DNA of 64,000 nucleotides, from positions 1,736,001 to 1,800,000 of the forward strand of contig NZ_JAJEJT010000002.1 in the NCBI RefSeq assembly GCF_021390645.1, written 5' to 3'. The position numbers and the translations under genes were made by a program. How positions within the stretch are numbered: position 1 is the stretch's first letter; every line of letters begins with the position of its first letter. This stretch comes from Paraburkholderia flagellata. Lineage in GTDB: Bacteria > Pseudomonadota > Gammaproteobacteria > Burkholderiales > Burkholderiaceae. The notes under the pieces were generated by a model that made no database searches, had not been told where the DNA came from, and was given only the letters and a program-made list of their open reading frames with translations. Shown here piece after piece: positions 18,238 to 29,027 of this stretch.

Positions 18238-20607
18238 TCACGAAAGCGGAGCGAGCGTCGACAGCAGCGCCTGCGCGTCGCTGCGCGTGGCGGGATCGTT
18301 CGACTCGATCACTTCGTTGATGAGCGAGCGGGCGCCCGACACGTCGCCCAGCGCGATGTATTCGTGCGCGAGATCGAGCTTGTTGCGCGCGATGCGCGCG
18401 AGCTGTTCGGGCGTGAAGACCGGCAGCGGCTCGGCCGAATCGGGCGGCAGGTTCAGGTCGAAGTCGAGCGTGAGCGCGCCAAAGCGCGGCGCGCCGAGGC
18501 CTGCGAGCGCGCCCGCACCTGCCGTCCCCGCCTCGATGGCCGCGCCCGCCATCGACGGTGGCGGCTCGAAGAACGGCGACGACAGACGCGCCGACGCCTC
18601 GGGCGTGGCGGCCGGCTCGGTCGAGAGCGGCTCAGTGGGGATGACCGGTTCACCGATGCGCGGCGGCAGGGGCAGGTCGAGGCCGCCCAGCGCTTCGATT
18701 GCATCGTGCGGGAAGGCGATCGGTACTTCGGCGTAGCTCATTTCTTCTGCGGTGACTGCGGGTACTGACGGAATTTCAGGTGCGGTAAGCGGCGCCGGCG
18801 GGCGCTCGAAGGCTTCGGTGACGGGCGGCTCGGCCTGCGGTGCTTGCTGCGTTTGCGCGGCTTGCGGGGCGCCATCGCCAAAGTCCAGCGCGATATCGGG
18901 TGCAGCAGGCTTTTGGGCGCGCGCCGGCTCTTCCAGCGTGCGCGCCAGCGCCTCGGCGTCTTCGGCTGCGCGCGGCGCACCGATGCTTTCGGGCGGCAGC
19001 GCATCCGCGCCCAGCTCCGCCGCGGCGGCGAGGCTTGCGGCTTCAGCCGCGTCCGCCAACGTTTGCGGTTCGCCCGGCTCGACGCCGTGCGGCAGCGCTT
19101 GTGCTGCGTGAGCTTCCTGCGCGACGGACGGCTCTTGCGGCGTGCCAGGATGCAGCGTCTCGGTTAGCGTAGGCGGCAGCGCTTCGGCTTCAAGCCCAGT
19201 GGTCGTCGTGTTCACGCCCGCTGCACTAGCGGCCTGCGCGGCCGTTTCGTCGTGCTCCAGCGGCGCGGAAGAGACGTCGGGCGTAGGCACAGGCGTGATC
19301 GCGACTTCATCCGCCTCGGGCGCAACCGGCGGCGCGAATTCGGCTTGCGCCGCAGGTGCAAGCGCGTGCGCATCCGGTTGATGGCCCGCGTGCGTAATCG
19401 GCTCGCGCAACACTGGCGGCTCCTCGGCCACAGGCACGGCGGCAGCAGCGGTTGCGGAGGACGTCGACGGCGTCGGCTCGTGCGCTTCGGGCGAGACTTC
19501 GGACGCCTGATCGACGGGCGGCTTCTTGCGCTTGCGCATGAGCAGACGCACAAACAACGCCAGCAGCGCGACGACGACAGCCGTCACGGCCCCCATGGCG
19601 ACCGGCGAGACTTCCGGTTGGCCGCCAGCCGCGCCGGCGTTCACCACGCCGTTCTGCACAGGTGCGCCGCCTTGCGCGGCAGGCGCACCCGCGGACGCGC
19701 CGCTCGTGGTCTGCGCTGGCTTGCCAATGCCGTGCTGCTGCAACGCCATCAGCACGCGGTTCTTCAATGCGAGGAGTTGCTGGAGGCTGGAGACCTTTGC
19801 GCCTTGCGCCGACGCGCCTGCCGCGCCGCTGGCCGGAGCCGGGACCGACTGGATCGAACCGCTCCACACGTGCGAGTCGCTGGCCGCTGACGCCGGCGCT
19901 GCGGCACTCGCGCCCGTCGCCGCGCCGGAAGCGCCTTGAGTGGACGCTTCGGGGCCGCTCGCTGCGACTGCCGAGGCAGGTGCCGCAGTTGCCGCAGCCG
20001 CGCTGGCCGAACTCGCGCCAGCCGTCGCAGCGGCAGCAGCCGACGATGCAGCCGCTACCGCCTCGGCAGCAGCACTCGAAGCCGCGGCGGGTGCGCTGGC
20101 TGATGCAGTGGACGCAGCAGGCACAGTCGCCGCAGCGGCGGGCGTACTGGCGGCAGCCGAAGCCCCCGCCGAAGCCGCAGCAGCCCCACCCGAGGCCACC
20201 GTCATGCCTGCCGCCGCGCTGGAAACGTCCGGCGTTGCCGGCACGTTCAGCGTCGCACCCACACGCATGCGGCTGGGATCCTGCTTGATGAACGCATTGG
20301 GGTTCGCATCGAACAGCGCCTGGCTCATGCGCGCGAGCGTGGCCTTGTCGTGCGACTGCGTGACGTCGACGGCCACGTCGTGCAGCGACTGGCCGGGACG
20401 AACGGTATATTGCCCCGCGACGCTCACCGCAGCCGCGGCGGATGAGGCAGCGCTCGCAGTGCCCGGCGCCGCACTCGCACCGCCCTGCGCGGCGGCCAGG
20501 CCGCAGAACAGAAAACTCGCCGCCGCCACGGTGGCGCGGATGGCGCGCCGCCCTTGAGCGCGCTTCGCGCGAGGCGCGGCGGAAACAGAATCAAATCGAA
20601 CGATCAT
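18238..20607 (-). CDS. fimV: FimV-like peptidoglycan-binding polarity protein
   Basis: About 789 residues. A signal peptide is visible ([19 protein letters not shown]). A FimV N-terminal / LysM-like unit follows ([16 protein letters not shown] ... [14 protein letters not shown]), then a very Ala/Ser-rich stretch, one transmembrane helix ([22 protein letters not shown]), an acidic Ala/Pro-rich cytoplasmic region and the conserved C-terminal FimV TPR-like motif ([24 protein letters not shown]). FimV proteins organise type IV pili and twitching at the pole. The start is uncertain among ATGs at 20700, 20622 and 20607; the last gives a normal signal peptide. Confidence 0.88.
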   Translation of the reverse strand: MIVRFDSVSAAPRAKRAQGRRAIRATVAAASFLFCGLAAAQGGASAAPGTASAASSAAAAVSVAGQYTVRPGQSLHDVAVDVTQSHDKATLARMSQALFDANPNAFIKQDPSRMRVGATLNVPATPDVSSAAAGMTVASGGAAAASAGASAAASTPAAAATVPAASTASASAPAAASSAAAEAVAAASSAAAAATAGASSASAAAATAAPASAVAASGPEASTQGASGAATGASAAAPASAASDSHVWSGSIQSVPAPASGAAGASAQGAKVSSLQQLLALKNRVLMALQQHGIGKPAQTTSGASAGAPAAQGGAPVQNGVVNAGAAGGQPEVSPVAMGAVTAVVVALLALFVRLLMRKRKKPPVDQASEVSPEAHEPTPSTSSATAAAAVPVAEEPPVLREPITHAGHQPDAHALAPAAQAEFAPPVAPEADEVAITPVPTPDVSSAPLEHDETAAQAASAAGVNTTTTGLEAEALPPTLTETLHPGTPQEPSVAQEAHAAQALPHGVEPGEPQTLADAAEAASLAAAAELGADALPPESIGAPRAAEDAEALARTLEEPARAQKPAAPDIALDFGDGAPQAAQTQQAPQAEPPVTEAFERPPAPLTAPEIPSVPAVTAEEMSYAEVPIAFPHDAIEALGGLDLPLPPRIGEPVIPTEPLSTEPAATPEASARLSSPFFEPPPSMAGAAIEAGTAGAGALAGLGAPRFGALTLDFDLNLPPDSAEPLPVFTPEQLARIARNKLDLAHEYIALGDVSGARSLINEVIESNDPATRSDAQALLSTLAPLS

Positions 20608-20701
20608 CAGTTGCCCTGGCATACCGCTCTTGCGGCTCTCGATCAAATAGGAGTGTGCTTCGGGGCGATTGCATCGATGCATGCAAGAAAAAGCATGCAA
20701 T

Positions 20702-20736
20702 AAAAAAAGCGCCGCGAATGGCGCGGCGCTTTTTTA
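20702..20736 (-). terminator. Rho-independent terminator after asd
   Basis: A strong symmetrical hairpin AAAAAAGCGCCGC / GCGGCGCTTTTTT with a short loop, with T runs on both strands. It lies between asd and fimV and would end the asd transcript. Confidence 0.9.
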
Positions 20737-20774
20737 CCCTGTCTACGCGTCATTAGCCGCGTAGTTTAATTCAT

Positions 20775-21896
20775 TCACTTGTCGAGCAGAATGCGCAACA
20801 TGCGGCGCAGCGGTTCAGCCGCACCCCACAGCAGCTGATCGCCGACCGTGAAGGCCGACAGATACTCGCCGCCCATGGCCAGCTTGCGCAGACGGCCCAC
20901 CGGCACCGACAGCGTGCCCGTGACCACCGCCGGCGACAGATCGCGCATCGAAGCCTCGCGCTGGTTCGGCACGACCTTAACCCAGTCGTTGGCCGAGGCA
21001 AGGATGCCGTCGATCTCGTCGAGCGGCACGTCCTTCTTCAGCTTGATCGTGAGCGCCTGCGAGTGGCAACGCATCGCACCGATACGCACGCACAGGCCGT
21101 CGACCGGAATCGAGCCCGGCTGGCCCATGGCCGGCTTGCCGAGAATCTTGTTGGTTTCCGCGCCGCCCTTCCACTCTTCCTTCGACATGCCGTTGCCGAG
21201 GTCCTTGTCGATCCAGGGGATCAGCGAGCCCGCGAGCGGCACGCCGAAGTGCTCGGTCGGCATGGCGTCGCTGTTCATCGTGGCGAGCACCTTGCGGTCG
21301 ATGTCGAGGATCGCCGACGACGGGTTAGCCAGGTCGCTCGCAACCGCTGCGTTGAGCGCGCCCATCTGCGAGAGCAGTTCGCGCATGTTCTGCGCGCCCG
21401 CGCCCGAAGCGGCCTGGTACGTCATGGCCGTCATCCAGTCGACGAGGTTCTCGCGGAACAGGCCGCCCAGCGCCATCAGCATGAGGCTGACCGTGCAGTT
21501 GCCGCCGACGAAGTCCTTCTGGCCCTTGACCAGCGCGTCCTTGATGACGTCGAGGTTGACCGGGTCGAGGATGATGACCGCATCGTCCTTCATGCGCAGC
21601 GCCGAAGCCGCGTCGATCCAGTAGCCGGTCCAGCCTGCCGCGCGCAGCTTCGGATACACCTCGTTGGTGTAATCGCCGCCCTGGCACGTGATGATGATGT
21701 CGCACTCCTTGAGCTCGTCGACGCTGTTCGCGTCCTTGAGCTTCGTCTCGTTTTTGGCGAACGACGGAGCCGCGCCGCCTGCGTTGCTGGTGCTGAAAAA
21801 CACCGGTTCGATCAGGTCGAAATCACGTTCTTCCTGCATGCGCTGCATCAGCACGCTGCCGACCATGCCGCGCCAACCTACGAGACCTACGTTCAT
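20775..21896 (-). CDS. asd: Aspartate-semialdehyde dehydrogenase
   Basis: A 373-residue enzyme that reduces aspartyl-phosphate for lysine, diaminopimelate, methionine and threonine synthesis. It has the NADP loop [19 protein letters not shown], the catalytic Cys in [17 protein letters not shown], and the catalytic His region [18 protein letters not shown]. The length and these motifs are of the gammaproteobacterial-type long form. It is bounded by its own terminator and a 350-bp upstream gap, so it is probably a single transcription unit. Confidence 0.97.
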   Translation of the reverse strand: MNVGLVGWRGMVGSVLMQRMQEERDFDLIEPVFFSTSNAGGAAPSFAKNETKLKDANSVDELKECDIIITCQGGDYTNEVYPKLRAAGWTGYWIDAASALRMKDDAVIILDPVNLDVIKDALVKGQKDFVGGNCTVSLMLMALGGLFRENLVDWMTAMTYQAASGAGAQNMRELLSQMGALNAAVASDLANPSSAILDIDRKVLATMNSDAMPTEHFGVPLAGSLIPWIDKDLGNGMSKEEWKGGAETNKILGKPAMGQPGSIPVDGLCVRIGAMRCHSQALTIKLKKDVPLDEIDGILASANDWVKVVPNQREASMRDLSPAVVTGTLSVPVGRLRKLAMGGEYLSAFTVGDQLLWGAAEPLRRMLRILLDK

Positions 21897-22246
21897 GACT
21901 TACCCTTGATATGGACACTTCCCCGCTTCGCTCGCCCGGCGTGGCCGCGCGGGGAAGATGAGCGGGCACGACGAGCGATCAACGAATGGTGATCGTTTTC
22001 GTAATCGTGGTTTTCGTGGTAATGGCGAGCGAAATCGCGCGGGCCGTGCCGCGGATGTTCGTAACAGTCGTGATCGGGGAGATCTTCGCCATCGAAACAA
22101 TATACACGAAAACCGTGAATTCGCGCGGGAGAACCCGCATTGTGCGCGATTTACGACGCCTGGCGGCGTACTCCCGCTAACGTCGCTGCTTGCGCATTTC
22201 TGAACAAAAAAGGGCGCGCCCAATGGCACGCCCTTGCATGACTTCC
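21897..22246. other. Intergenic region upstream of asd
   Basis: 350 bp between asd and leuB. Apart from the leuB terminator at its right end I recognise nothing: a 64-codon hydrophobic plus-strand frame (21986-22180) has no ribosome site or family resemblance. The asd promoter must lie here but no good -35/-10 pair stands out. Confidence 0.5.
22206..22236 (-). terminator. Rho-independent terminator after leuB
   Basis: On the minus strand, stem AAGGGCGTGCC / GGCGCGCCCTT with an ATTG loop, 11 bp with one G-T pair, is followed by TTTTTT. It ends the leuCDB transcript. Confidence 0.85.
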
Positions 22247-23314
22247 TTACAGCGCTGCGATCACCGCATCGCCCATTGCCACCGTGCCGACCTGCTTGCA
22301 GTCCGGCGTGATGATGTCGGCGGTGCGATAGCCTTGTTCGAGCACCTTCTTCACCGCGCTCTCGATACGGTCCGCCTGCTCCGGGCGGCCGAGCGAGTAG
22401 CGCAGCATCATGGCCGCCGACAGGATCGTGGCGAGCGGGTTGGCAATGCCCTTGCCCGCGATATCCGGCGCGGAACCGTGCGACGGCTCGTACAGACCCT
22501 TGTTGTTCTTGTCGAGCGAGGCCGAGGGCAGCATGCCGATCGAGCCCGTGAGCATCGCGGCTTCGTCCGAGAGAATGTCGCCGAACATGTTGCCGGTCAC
22601 CACCACGTCGAACGCCTTGGGCGCCTTCACGAGCTGCATGGCCGCGTTGTCGACGTACATGTGCGACAGCTCGACGTCCGGATATTCCTTCGAGACATCG
22701 ATCATGATGTCCTTCCAGAACTGCGACGTTTCAAGCACGTTCGCCTTGTCGACCGACGTCAGCTTCTTCTGGCGCTTTTGCGCGGCCTGGAACGCCACGT
22801 GAGCGATGCGGCGCACTTCGGGCTCCGCGTAGCGCATCGTGTCGAAACCTTCGCGCGCACCCTTGAAATTGCCGTCCGGCGCTTCGCGCGTGCCGCGCGG
22901 CTGGCCGAAATAGATGTCGCCGTTCAGTTCGCGCACGATCAGGATGTCGAGGCCCGAAACGATTTCAGGCTTCAGTGACGACGCCCCCGTGAGCTGCGGA
23001 TAGCAGATCGCCGGGCGGAAGTTCGCGAACAGTTCCAGATGCTTGCGCAGGCCGAGAATGGCCTGCTCGGGACGCAGCGCGCGCTCGAGCTTGTCGTACT
23101 TCCAGTCGCCCACGGCGCCGAACAGAATCGCGTCGGCGGATTTGGCCAGCGAGAGCGTTGCCTCGGGCAGCGGGTGGCCGCTAGCCTCGTAGCCCGCGCC
23201 GCCAACCGGCGCCTCTTCCAGCTCGAACTTTTCGCCAAGTGCGTTGAGCACCTTCACGGCTTCCTTGACGATCTCGGGACCGATGCCGTCGCCCGGCAGC
23301 ACTGCAATCTTCAT
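22247..23314 (-). CDS. leuB: 3-isopropylmalate dehydrogenase
   Basis: A 355-residue NAD-dependent decarboxylating dehydrogenase of leucine synthesis. The N-terminus [23 protein letters not shown], the substrate loop ([25 protein letters not shown]), the Tyr/Lys pair ([15 protein letters not shown]) and the metal-binding aspartates ([38 protein letters not shown]) are all present. It follows leuD by 47 nt and ends at a terminator. Confidence 0.97.
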   Translation of the reverse strand: MKIAVLPGDGIGPEIVKEAVKVLNALGEKFELEEAPVGGAGYEASGHPLPEATLSLAKSADAILFGAVGDWKYDKLERALRPEQAILGLRKHLELFANFRPAICYPQLTGASSLKPEIVSGLDILIVRELNGDIYFGQPRGTREAPDGNFKGAREGFDTMRYAEPEVRRIAHVAFQAAQKRQKKLTSVDKANVLETSQFWKDIMIDVSKEYPDVELSHMYVDNAAMQLVKAPKAFDVVVTGNMFGDILSDEAAMLTGSIGMLPSASLDKNNKGLYEPSHGSAPDIAGKGIANPLATILSAAMMLRYSLGRPEQADRIESAVKKVLEQGYRTADIITPDCKQVGTVAMGDAVIAAL

Positions 23315-23361
23315 CCTGTGATTCCTCGCTCAGTTGTTCGGTGTGCGTTTGTCTGCGCGTA

Positions 23362-24012
23362 TCAAAGCACGCGGTTGTTCAGCCACGGCTGGCGCGCGAG
23401 GCGCTCGGCTTCGTACTGGCGGATCTTGTCGGCGTGACGCAGCGTGAGGCCGATGTCGTCGAAGCCGTTCAAGAGACAGTAGCGGCGGAACGCGGCCACT
23501 TCGAACGGATACTCCTTCGAGCCGTCGGTCGTGCGCACGACCTGCTTGTCCAGATCGACCGTGAGCTGGAAGCCGTTGAACGCGTACGTTTCGTTGAACA
23601 GGTGATCCACGTCCGATTCGGAAAGCACGATCGGCAACAGGCCGTTCTTGAAGCAATTGTTGTAGAAGATGTCCGCGAAACTCGGCGCGATGATCGCGCG
23701 GAAACCGTACTGGTCGAGTGCCCACGGCGCATGCTCGCGTGAGCTGCCGCAGCCGAAGTTCTTGCGCGTGAGCAGCACCGACGCGCCCTGATAACGCGGC
23801 TGGTTCAGCACGAAATCCGGATTGAGCGGGCGCTTCGAGTTGTCCTGGCCCGGTTCGCCGTGATCGAGGTAACGCCATTCGTCGAAAGCGTTCGGGCCGA
23901 AGCCGGTGCGTTTGATCGACTTGAGGAACTGCTTCGGAATGATCGCGTCGGTATCGACATTCTCGCGATCGAGCGGCGCCACGACGCCGGTGTGTACGAT
24001 GAATTTTTCCAT
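23362..24012 (-). CDS. leuD: 3-isopropylmalate dehydratase small subunit
   Basis: 216 residues, normal for LeuD. It carries the swivelling domain with [19 protein letters not shown] at the N-terminus and the active-site loop [20 protein letters not shown]. It pairs with LeuC to isomerise 2- to 3-isopropylmalate. It is separated from leuC by a small lipoprotein gene and a ~100-nt gap. Confidence 0.97.
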   Translation of the reverse strand: MEKFIVHTGVVAPLDRENVDTDAIIPKQFLKSIKRTGFGPNAFDEWRYLDHGEPGQDNSKRPLNPDFVLNQPRYQGASVLLTRKNFGCGSSREHAPWALDQYGFRAIIAPSFADIFYNNCFKNGLLPIVLSESDVDHLFNETYAFNGFQLTVDLDKQVVRTTDGSKEYPFEVAAFRRYCLLNGFDDIGLTLRHADKIRQYEAERLARQPWLNNRVL

Positions 24013-24110
24013 GATCCGTGATCCTGATGGATGCTGATCGGGCAGGGGCGCTTCGATACGTTCAGTCAGTTCGATGCGCCCCGCAACCGTGCAAGGCTAG
24101 AAGGCGTGCG

Positions 24111-24251
24111 TCACAGCTTGCGCTGGACGGCGCGCGCGGAATCGCTGATGTCCTCGCCCACGCCGGCCACCGTGTTGCAGCCCGCCAGCGCGAGAACCCA
24201 GCCCGCCATGACGAACAGCGCCACGCGCCGCGTGATCGCATTGACCTTCAT
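24111..24251 (-). CDS. Entericidin-like small lipoprotein
   Basis: A 46-residue lipoprotein: MKVNAITRRVALFVMAGW, then VLALAGCNTVAGVGEDI with a lipobox (LAGC, Cys25) and a short tail ending SARAVQRKL. The CNTVAGVGEDI motif after the lipobox is that of entericidin A/B proteins, small envelope lipoproteins linked to stress-induced lysis in E. coli. The start is 4 nt after the leuC stop, so it is read with the leu mRNA. In Burkholderia and relatives this position between leuC and leuD is, as I recall, conserved. A function in leucine synthesis is not implied. Confidence 0.9.
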   Translation of the reverse strand: MKVNAITRRVALFVMAGWVLALAGCNTVAGVGEDISDSARAVQRKL

Positions 24252-24255
24252 ACGC

Positions 24256-25665
24256 TTACCCCAGCTTGCGAATGTCGACGAAATGGCCTTCGATTGCTGC
24301 GGCGGCTGCCATGGCCGGGCTCACGAGGTGCGTGCGACCGCCCGCGCCCTGGCGGCCTTCGAAGTTGCGGTTCGAAGTGGATGCGCAACGCTCGCCCGGC
24401 TCCAGCCGGTCGGCATTCATCGCGAGGCACATCGAGCAACCCGGCTCGCGCCATTCGAAGCCCGCTTCCGTGAACACCTTGTCGAGGCCTTCGCGCTCGG
24501 CTTGCGCCTTCACGAGACCCGAGCCCGGCACGACCATCGCGAGACGGATGTTCGGCGCCACGCGGCGGCCGAGCTTCTTCACGACATAAGCGGCGGAGCG
24601 CAGGTCTTCGATACGCGCGTTCGTGCACGAACCGATGAAGATCTTGTCCGGCTTGATCGACTCGATCGGCGTATTGGGTTCGAGCGCCATGTACTGCAGC
24701 GCGCGTTCCATCGCGTCGCGCTTGACCGGGTCCTTCTCGCGCTCAGGGTCAGGCACGCGGCTGTCGACTGCCGTGACCATTTCCGGCGACGTGCCCCACG
24801 TGACCTGCGGCACGATGTCGGCCGCGCTCAGTTCGACCACGCGGTCGAAGTGCGCGCCTTCGTCGGTGCGGAAGTTCTTCCAGTACTCGACGGCCTGGTC
24901 CCACTCCGCGCCTTGCGGCGAGAACGGACGGCCCTTCAAGTAGTCGATCGTGGTGTCGTCCACGGCGACCATGCCCGCGCGCGCGCCGCCTTCGATCGCC
25001 ATGTTGCAGACGGTCATGCGGCCTTCCATCGTGAGACTGCGGATCATCGAGCCGCCGAACTCCATGGCGTAACCCGTGCCGCCCGCCGTGCCGATCTTGC
25101 CGATGATGGCGAGCACGATGTCCTTCGCGGTGCAGCCGCGCGGCAGTTGACCCTCGACCTTCACGAGCATGTTCTTGCTCTTCTTCTGCAAGAGCGTTTG
25201 CGTGGCCAGCACGTGCTCGACTTCCGAGGTGCCGATGCCGTGCGCAAGCGCGCCGAACGCGCCGTGCGTGGACGTGTGCGAGTCGCCGCAGACGATCGTC
25301 ATGCCGGGCAGCGTGGCGCCCTGCTCCGGACCGACGATGTGCACGATGCCCTGACGCTGGTCAGCCATCTTGAACTGCGTGATGCCGAAGGAGTCGCAGT
25401 TCGCATCGAGCGTGTCCACCTGCAGCTTCGAGACCGGGTCGGCAATGCCGTGGCTGCGGTCGGTAGTGGGCACGTTGTGGTCGGACACGGCCAGGTTCGC
25501 GCTGATGCGCCACACGGGGCGCTCATGCAGCTTCAGGCCTTCGAAAGCCTGAGGACTCGTGACTTCGTGCAACAGATGACGGTCGATGTAGAGAATCGTC
25601 GTGCCGTCGTCTTCCGTGTGGACCACATGCGTGTCCCACAATTTGTCGTAGAGCGTCTTTGCCAT
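24256..25665 (-). CDS. leuC: 3-isopropylmalate dehydratase large subunit
   Basis: A 469-residue aconitase-family enzyme. The three [4Fe-4S] cysteines are in [13 protein letters not shown] and [29 protein letters not shown] and the C-terminal [26 protein letters not shown] are conserved. The start [15 protein letters not shown] at 25665 matches the family; the longer frame to 25902 has no support. First gene of leuC-ecn-leuD-leuB. Confidence 0.97.
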   Translation of the reverse strand: MAKTLYDKLWDTHVVHTEDDGTTILYIDRHLLHEVTSPQAFEGLKLHERPVWRISANLAVSDHNVPTTDRSHGIADPVSKLQVDTLDANCDSFGITQFKMADQRQGIVHIVGPEQGATLPGMTIVCGDSHTSTHGAFGALAHGIGTSEVEHVLATQTLLQKKSKNMLVKVEGQLPRGCTAKDIVLAIIGKIGTAGGTGYAMEFGGSMIRSLTMEGRMTVCNMAIEGGARAGMVAVDDTTIDYLKGRPFSPQGAEWDQAVEYWKNFRTDEGAHFDRVVELSAADIVPQVTWGTSPEMVTAVDSRVPDPEREKDPVKRDAMERALQYMALEPNTPIESIKPDKIFIGSCTNARIEDLRSAAYVVKKLGRRVAPNIRLAMVVPGSGLVKAQAEREGLDKVFTEAGFEWREPGCSMCLAMNADRLEPGERCASTSNRNFEGRQGAGGRTHLVSPAMAAAAAIEGHFVDIRKLG

Positions 25666-25711
25666 GATGTGCGGGGAAATGTTTGACTGCGGGGCAATAC
25701 GGTGTGAATCG

Positions 25712-25740
25712 ATTATGCCACGCGAAACCCGCTCACTACA
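25712..25740 (-). promoter_or_regulatory. Possible leuC promoter (extended -10)
   Basis: On the minus strand, TGGCATAAT (TG-n-CATAAT) lies about 45 nt before the leuC start, with a weak -35 (TGTAGT) 17 nt further up. The extended -10 makes it plausible; there is no experimental support. Confidence 0.4.
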
Positions 25741-26352
25741 GGGCCTTTCCTGAAAAAAAGCGATAAAAAACAGTGAGTTGGGTGGTAGTCGCGATACCTG
25801 TATCAGCGTTACCCGGCGAGCACGGGTGTCGCGGCGCAGAGGACCATAGGGACGCCACCGCTGGAATGCGCAGACGGATCGACGCAGAAGCGCGCAGATC
25901 ACGCATGGATCGGACAGGCGCCGACCGCAAGGCTGAAGCGATTCTGGATGCAGAAAAAGAGATGCGCCGGCCCGACCACGACCGGCGCAAGTTGGTTACC
26001 GCTGTGAGAACGGTGAAACATGGGCTTCGGAATCCGCGACACAGGGGGAGCCGCATCACCGACGTCCATCACTGTCTAACGGCAATTTGGCGCCAGGGTT
26101 TAATCGGGGCCAATGCCGCGCTCTAAAACGGTGCGCAGCCACGCCGTCATCAGTTAGCTTTCCTGATTTTCTGGGCTCTTCATCCACCTCTGGCGGCGGT
26201 TTCCGCCGGGGGCGGGACGAGTCGCCAGGCCGGACACCGCGCGCTCAGGCACGAGGTTTGCGAGACGAGCCCGGCCACAAGGAATTCCACTTTGTGATTT
26301 CATCACACTCAATAAACGACGCCGCGGTCGACCAGGCAAACCCGGAGGCTTC
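25741..26352. other. Intergenic region between leuC and the MipA gene
   Basis: About 610 bp. Short frames on both strands (for example minus 25736-26059, 107 codons) have no recognisable family or ribosome site. I see no RNA gene and no strong hairpin. The right end holds the GGAGG ribosome site of the next gene. Confidence 0.5.
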
Positions 26353-27267
26353 ATGCCACTCGCAATCCGCACTGCGCAACACAGAACAAGCAGAAGAAAA
26401 CCAGCAGCGCCGCGCCGCTCGCGGGCCACGCAGCGTGCATCTCTCGCCGCTGCGGCATGCGCCCTCGCCGCGCTTGCCCCGCGCGCCATGGCGCAAACCC
26501 CCTCGCCGCTTGGCGAATGGCAATATTCCGCGGGCATTCCGCTCGAAAAGATGTTTGAGCCGAACCGTCCCGACTTCGAGGCACGGCTTGGCGTGGGCGC
26601 GACCTTCGAGCCGCGCTACGACGGCTCGGACCGCTATCACACATTGGTCGGGCCGAGCATCGACTTGCGCTACAAGGACATCCTGTTCGGCTCGACGGGC
26701 GAAGGCTTCGGCGTCAACGTTCTGCAGGGCCCGAACTGGCGCGTGAGCGTCGCCGGGGCCTACGACCTCGGGCGGCGCGGCCAGGACGACCCGACGCGGC
26801 TGCATGGGATGGGCAACATCAACCCGGCGCCAGAATTGAAGATCGCCGGCGAGTATGTGATTTCGAAGGACTTTCCGCTCGTGTTCCGCACCGCTTTCAC
26901 GCGCAGCTTAGGCGGCTCGAATGGCTGGACTGCGGACCTCGGCGCGTATATGCCGCTGCCTGGCAGCAACGAGAACTTCTACTGGTTCGCCGGCCCTTCG
27001 GTCACGTTCGCCGATTCCAACTACATGCAGAGCTGGTTTGGCGTGACGCCGCAGCAGGCGGCTGCATCGGGTTACCGTCAGTACGACGCGAGCGCGGGCC
27101 TCAAGTCGGCCGGCTTCGGCATCACGATGGTGTACTTCGTCAACAAACATTGGTTCGTGAGCGCGGACGGCGCGCTCAAGCGCCTGCTCGGCAGCGCCTC
27201 GCACAGCCCGATCATCCAGACGAAGACGGGCGGTGTTTGCGACGTTTCGATCAATTACCAGTTCTAG
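26353..27267 (+). CDS. MipA/OmpV family outer membrane protein
   Basis: 304 residues. An arginine-rich N-terminus is followed by a signal peptide (ASLAAAACALAALAPRAMAQ). The rest is a beta-strand-rich barrel of the MipA/OmpV family (ARLGVGATFEPRYDGSDRY, LVGPSIDLRYKDILFGSTGEG) ending in a terminal Phe (SINYQF), the usual signal for outer-membrane insertion. MipA of E. coli scaffolds murein enzymes, and OmpV-like proteins are induced by osmotic or antibiotic stress; which applies here is unknown. Start ATG 26353 follows GGAGG. It stands alone. Confidence 0.88.
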   Translation: MPLAIRTAQHRTSRRKPAAPRRSRATQRASLAAAACALAALAPRAMAQTPSPLGEWQYSAGIPLEKMFEPNRPDFEARLGVGATFEPRYDGSDRYHTLVGPSIDLRYKDILFGSTGEGFGVNVLQGPNWRVSVAGAYDLGRRGQDDPTRLHGMGNINPAPELKIAGEYVISKDFPLVFRTAFTRSLGGSNGWTADLGAYMPLPGSNENFYWFAGPSVTFADSNYMQSWFGVTPQQAAASGYRQYDASAGLKSAGFGITMVYFVNKHWFVSADGALKRLLGSASHSPIIQTKTGGVCDVSINYQF

Positions 27268-27452
27268 CGCTGCTGCCCGCTGCCGGCGCCCCGGATCGTG
27301 CCGGCACGCTCGGCGCTTAATGAACGCGAGCCGCAGCGCTCCTCATTCTTCGCTCATTTTGCTCTGCCAGGATGGTTTCCATCGAGGCCGCGTTGCCCTT
27401 CACGCAAGACAGCAAGGGCCTCGATGACCTGTCACTCATCACGGAGCGCATC

Positions 27453-27746
27453 ATGAAATGCCCCAATTGCCCTGACGTCACCCTCTCGCTCGCAGAGCGT
27501 CAGGGCGTCGAACTCGACTACTGCCCGCAGTGTCGCGGTGTCTGGCTCGATCGCGGCGAACTCGACAAGCTGATCGAACGCAGCGGCAACCGGCACAATC
27601 GCAACGAAGGCGATGCACAGGCATTCCGCCAGCACGGTTCGAAGCACGGCGCGCAACACGGTGATTACGCCCCGCGCCGCGCTCACGACAGCTACAGCGG
27701 CAATGGTCATCGCCGCAAGTCGTGGCTTCAGGACCTCTTCGACTGA
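27453..27746 (+). CDS. Zinc-ribbon (TFIIB-type) protein
   Basis: A 97-residue protein with a zf-TFIIB domain: Cys3, Cys6, Cys24 and Cys27 (MKCPNC ... LDYCPQCRGVWLDRGELDKLIER) bind one zinc. The C-terminal half is polar and His/Arg/Gly-rich, ending in the often-seen KSWLQDLFD motif. Homologues are widespread small proteins of unknown function. The ATG at 27453 gives the family start; the longer frame to 27372 is not supported. Confidence 0.88.
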   Translation: MKCPNCPDVTLSLAERQGVELDYCPQCRGVWLDRGELDKLIERSGNRHNRNEGDAQAFRQHGSKHGAQHGDYAPRRAHDSYSGNGHRRKSWLQDLFD

Positions 27747-27801
27747 GCCACGGCTACGCCAATCGTTCCATCGACATCACGCTTTAAGAGGATTCCTGAA
27801 C

Positions 27802-28209
27802 ATGCGTACCTATACCTGCAACAGCCCGCAAGCCGCGGGCCGGATCGTCGCCGTCGCGCTGCTCGCAGACGGCCACCTGAGCAGCGAGGAGCTTGCAGCA
27901 GTCCATCGCGCGCGCGTTGCCGACCGGCTCGGCCTCGCGCCCGGCGAATTCGGCGAAATCCTCAAGGGCCTGTGCGAAGACTTGCAGACCACCTCGCACC
28001 TGAACTGGAGCGACGCATGCAAGCTCGACTCCGACGTGATGCAGCAAGTCATGCGCGAGCTAGACGATCCCGCGCTGCGCGCCGAAGTGCTGAATCTGTG
28101 CCATGTCGCGGTGTATTCGGTCCGGCACGTCGCCGAAAGCGAAGCCGCGCTGCTCGCCTCGCTTAGCCGCGCGTGGCAGAAGGAACCCTGGCAGCGTCTG
28201 CTGGCGTAA
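27802..28209 (+). CDS. TerB-like / YebE-type small protein
   Basis: A 135-residue, mostly helical protein. Features such as IVAVALLADGHLSSEELAAVHR near the N-terminus and a final helix block (CHVAVYSVRHVAESEAALLASLSRAW) resemble the TerB-like fold (two repeats with an acidic D.x.S.EE motif). I am not certain of the family. The ribosome site AGAGGA precedes the ATG. It follows the zinc-ribbon gene by 55 nt and is ended by a terminator, so the two may be co-transcribed. Confidence 0.65.
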   Translation: MRTYTCNSPQAAGRIVAVALLADGHLSSEELAAVHRARVADRLGLAPGEFGEILKGLCEDLQTTSHLNWSDACKLDSDVMQQVMRELDDPALRAEVLNLCHVAVYSVRHVAESEAALLASLSRAWQKEPWQRLLA

Positions 28210-28249
28210 GTTCGCGCGCGATGCGTGCCTTCCCCCATGCATCGCGCCA

Positions 28250-28280
28250 CGCGGCGAGCCTCGCGCTCGCCGCGGTTTTT
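28250..28280 (+). terminator. Rho-independent terminator after the TerB-like gene
   Basis: Stem CGCGGCGAG / CTCGCCGCG (9 bp) with a 7-nt loop is followed by GTTTTT. It also separates this unit from the convergent two-component system. Confidence 0.85.
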
Positions 28281-28329
28281 ACAGCGCGCAGCGCCTTGCA
28301 CGCTCTTTCATATTCGAGCGTTCCGGCGC

Positions 28330-28986
28330 TCACGTGCAAACGGCCCAACCCAGCCCGCGCACGTTGCGGATCACCGCAGGGCCGAACTTGCGGCGCACGC
28401 TGTAGATCACGGCATCCACCGCGTTGCTTTCGACTTCCTCGCCCCAGCCATAAAGCCGCCCCTCGATTTGCTGACGCGACAGGATCGCGCCCGGCCGCTC
28501 GAGCAACGCGAGCATGAGCGCGTACTCGCGCGCGGACAGGTCGTCGGACTGGCCGTCGAACGTGAGACGCCGCGCGTTCATGTCGAGCGTCACGCGGCCG
28601 CTGCCCATGGTCGGCGACGCGAAGCCCGACTTGCGCCGCACCACGGCGCGGATGCGCGCGAGCAGTTCCTTGCTTTCGAACGGCTTCACGAGATAGTCGT
28701 CGGCACCGAGATCGAGGCCTTCCACGCGCGTGTCCACGTCATCGCGCGCGGTGATGATCAGCACGGGCGTGGCGTCCTGCGACTCGCGCAAGCCGCGCAG
28801 CACATCGAGCCCGCTCAGGTCGCCGAGACCCAGGTCGAGCAGGATCGCCGTGTACGAGCCGTCCCGAATGGCGTCGCGGCCGCTCTCGCCCGTGCGCACC
28901 CAGTCGACGCTGTATGACGCGTCCTTCAACGCGCGCAGTAGCGCGGGCCCGATCAGCAGATCGTCTTCGATCAGCAGAATGCGCAT
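28330..28986 (-). CDS. OmpR/PhoB-family response regulator (QseB/PmrA-like)
   Basis: 218 residues. The receiver domain has acidic residues in LLIEDDLLIG, the phosphoacceptor Asp51 (AILLDLGLGDLSGL) and Lys in DDYLVKPFESKEL. The C-terminal winged helix (LSAREYALMLALLERPGAILS, NAVDAVIYSVRRKFG) is of the OmpR type. It lies 41 nt downstream of its likely kinase partner, so the order is kinase first and regulator second, the reverse of the commonest arrangement. Confidence 0.95.
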   Translation of the reverse strand: MRILLIEDDLLIGPALLRALKDASYSVDWVRTGESGRDAIRDGSYTAILLDLGLGDLSGLDVLRGLRESQDATPVLIITARDDVDTRVEGLDLGADDYLVKPFESKELLARIRAVVRRKSGFASPTMGSGRVTLDMNARRLTFDGQSDDLSAREYALMLALLERPGAILSRQQIEGRLYGWGEEVESNAVDAVIYSVRRKFGPAVIRNVRGLGWAVCT

Positions 28987-29027
28987 CGTGTCCGTCCTTT
29001 GTTTCGCATGCTTGCCGGCATTTTGCC

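Noticed and set aside
19900..20200. Ala/Ser-rich repeat-like stretch in fimV as a DNA repeat array
   Set aside because: It is low-complexity coding sequence (GCN/TCN codons) within FimV, not a regular array.
21986..22180. Small hydrophobic plus-strand frame between asd and leuB
   Set aside because: No ribosome site, no family, and Arg-rich C-terminus; probably chance.
25736..26059. 107-codon minus-strand frame upstream of leuC
   Set aside because: Arg/Ser-rich shadow-like composition with no ribosome site; it lies in the leuC promoter region.
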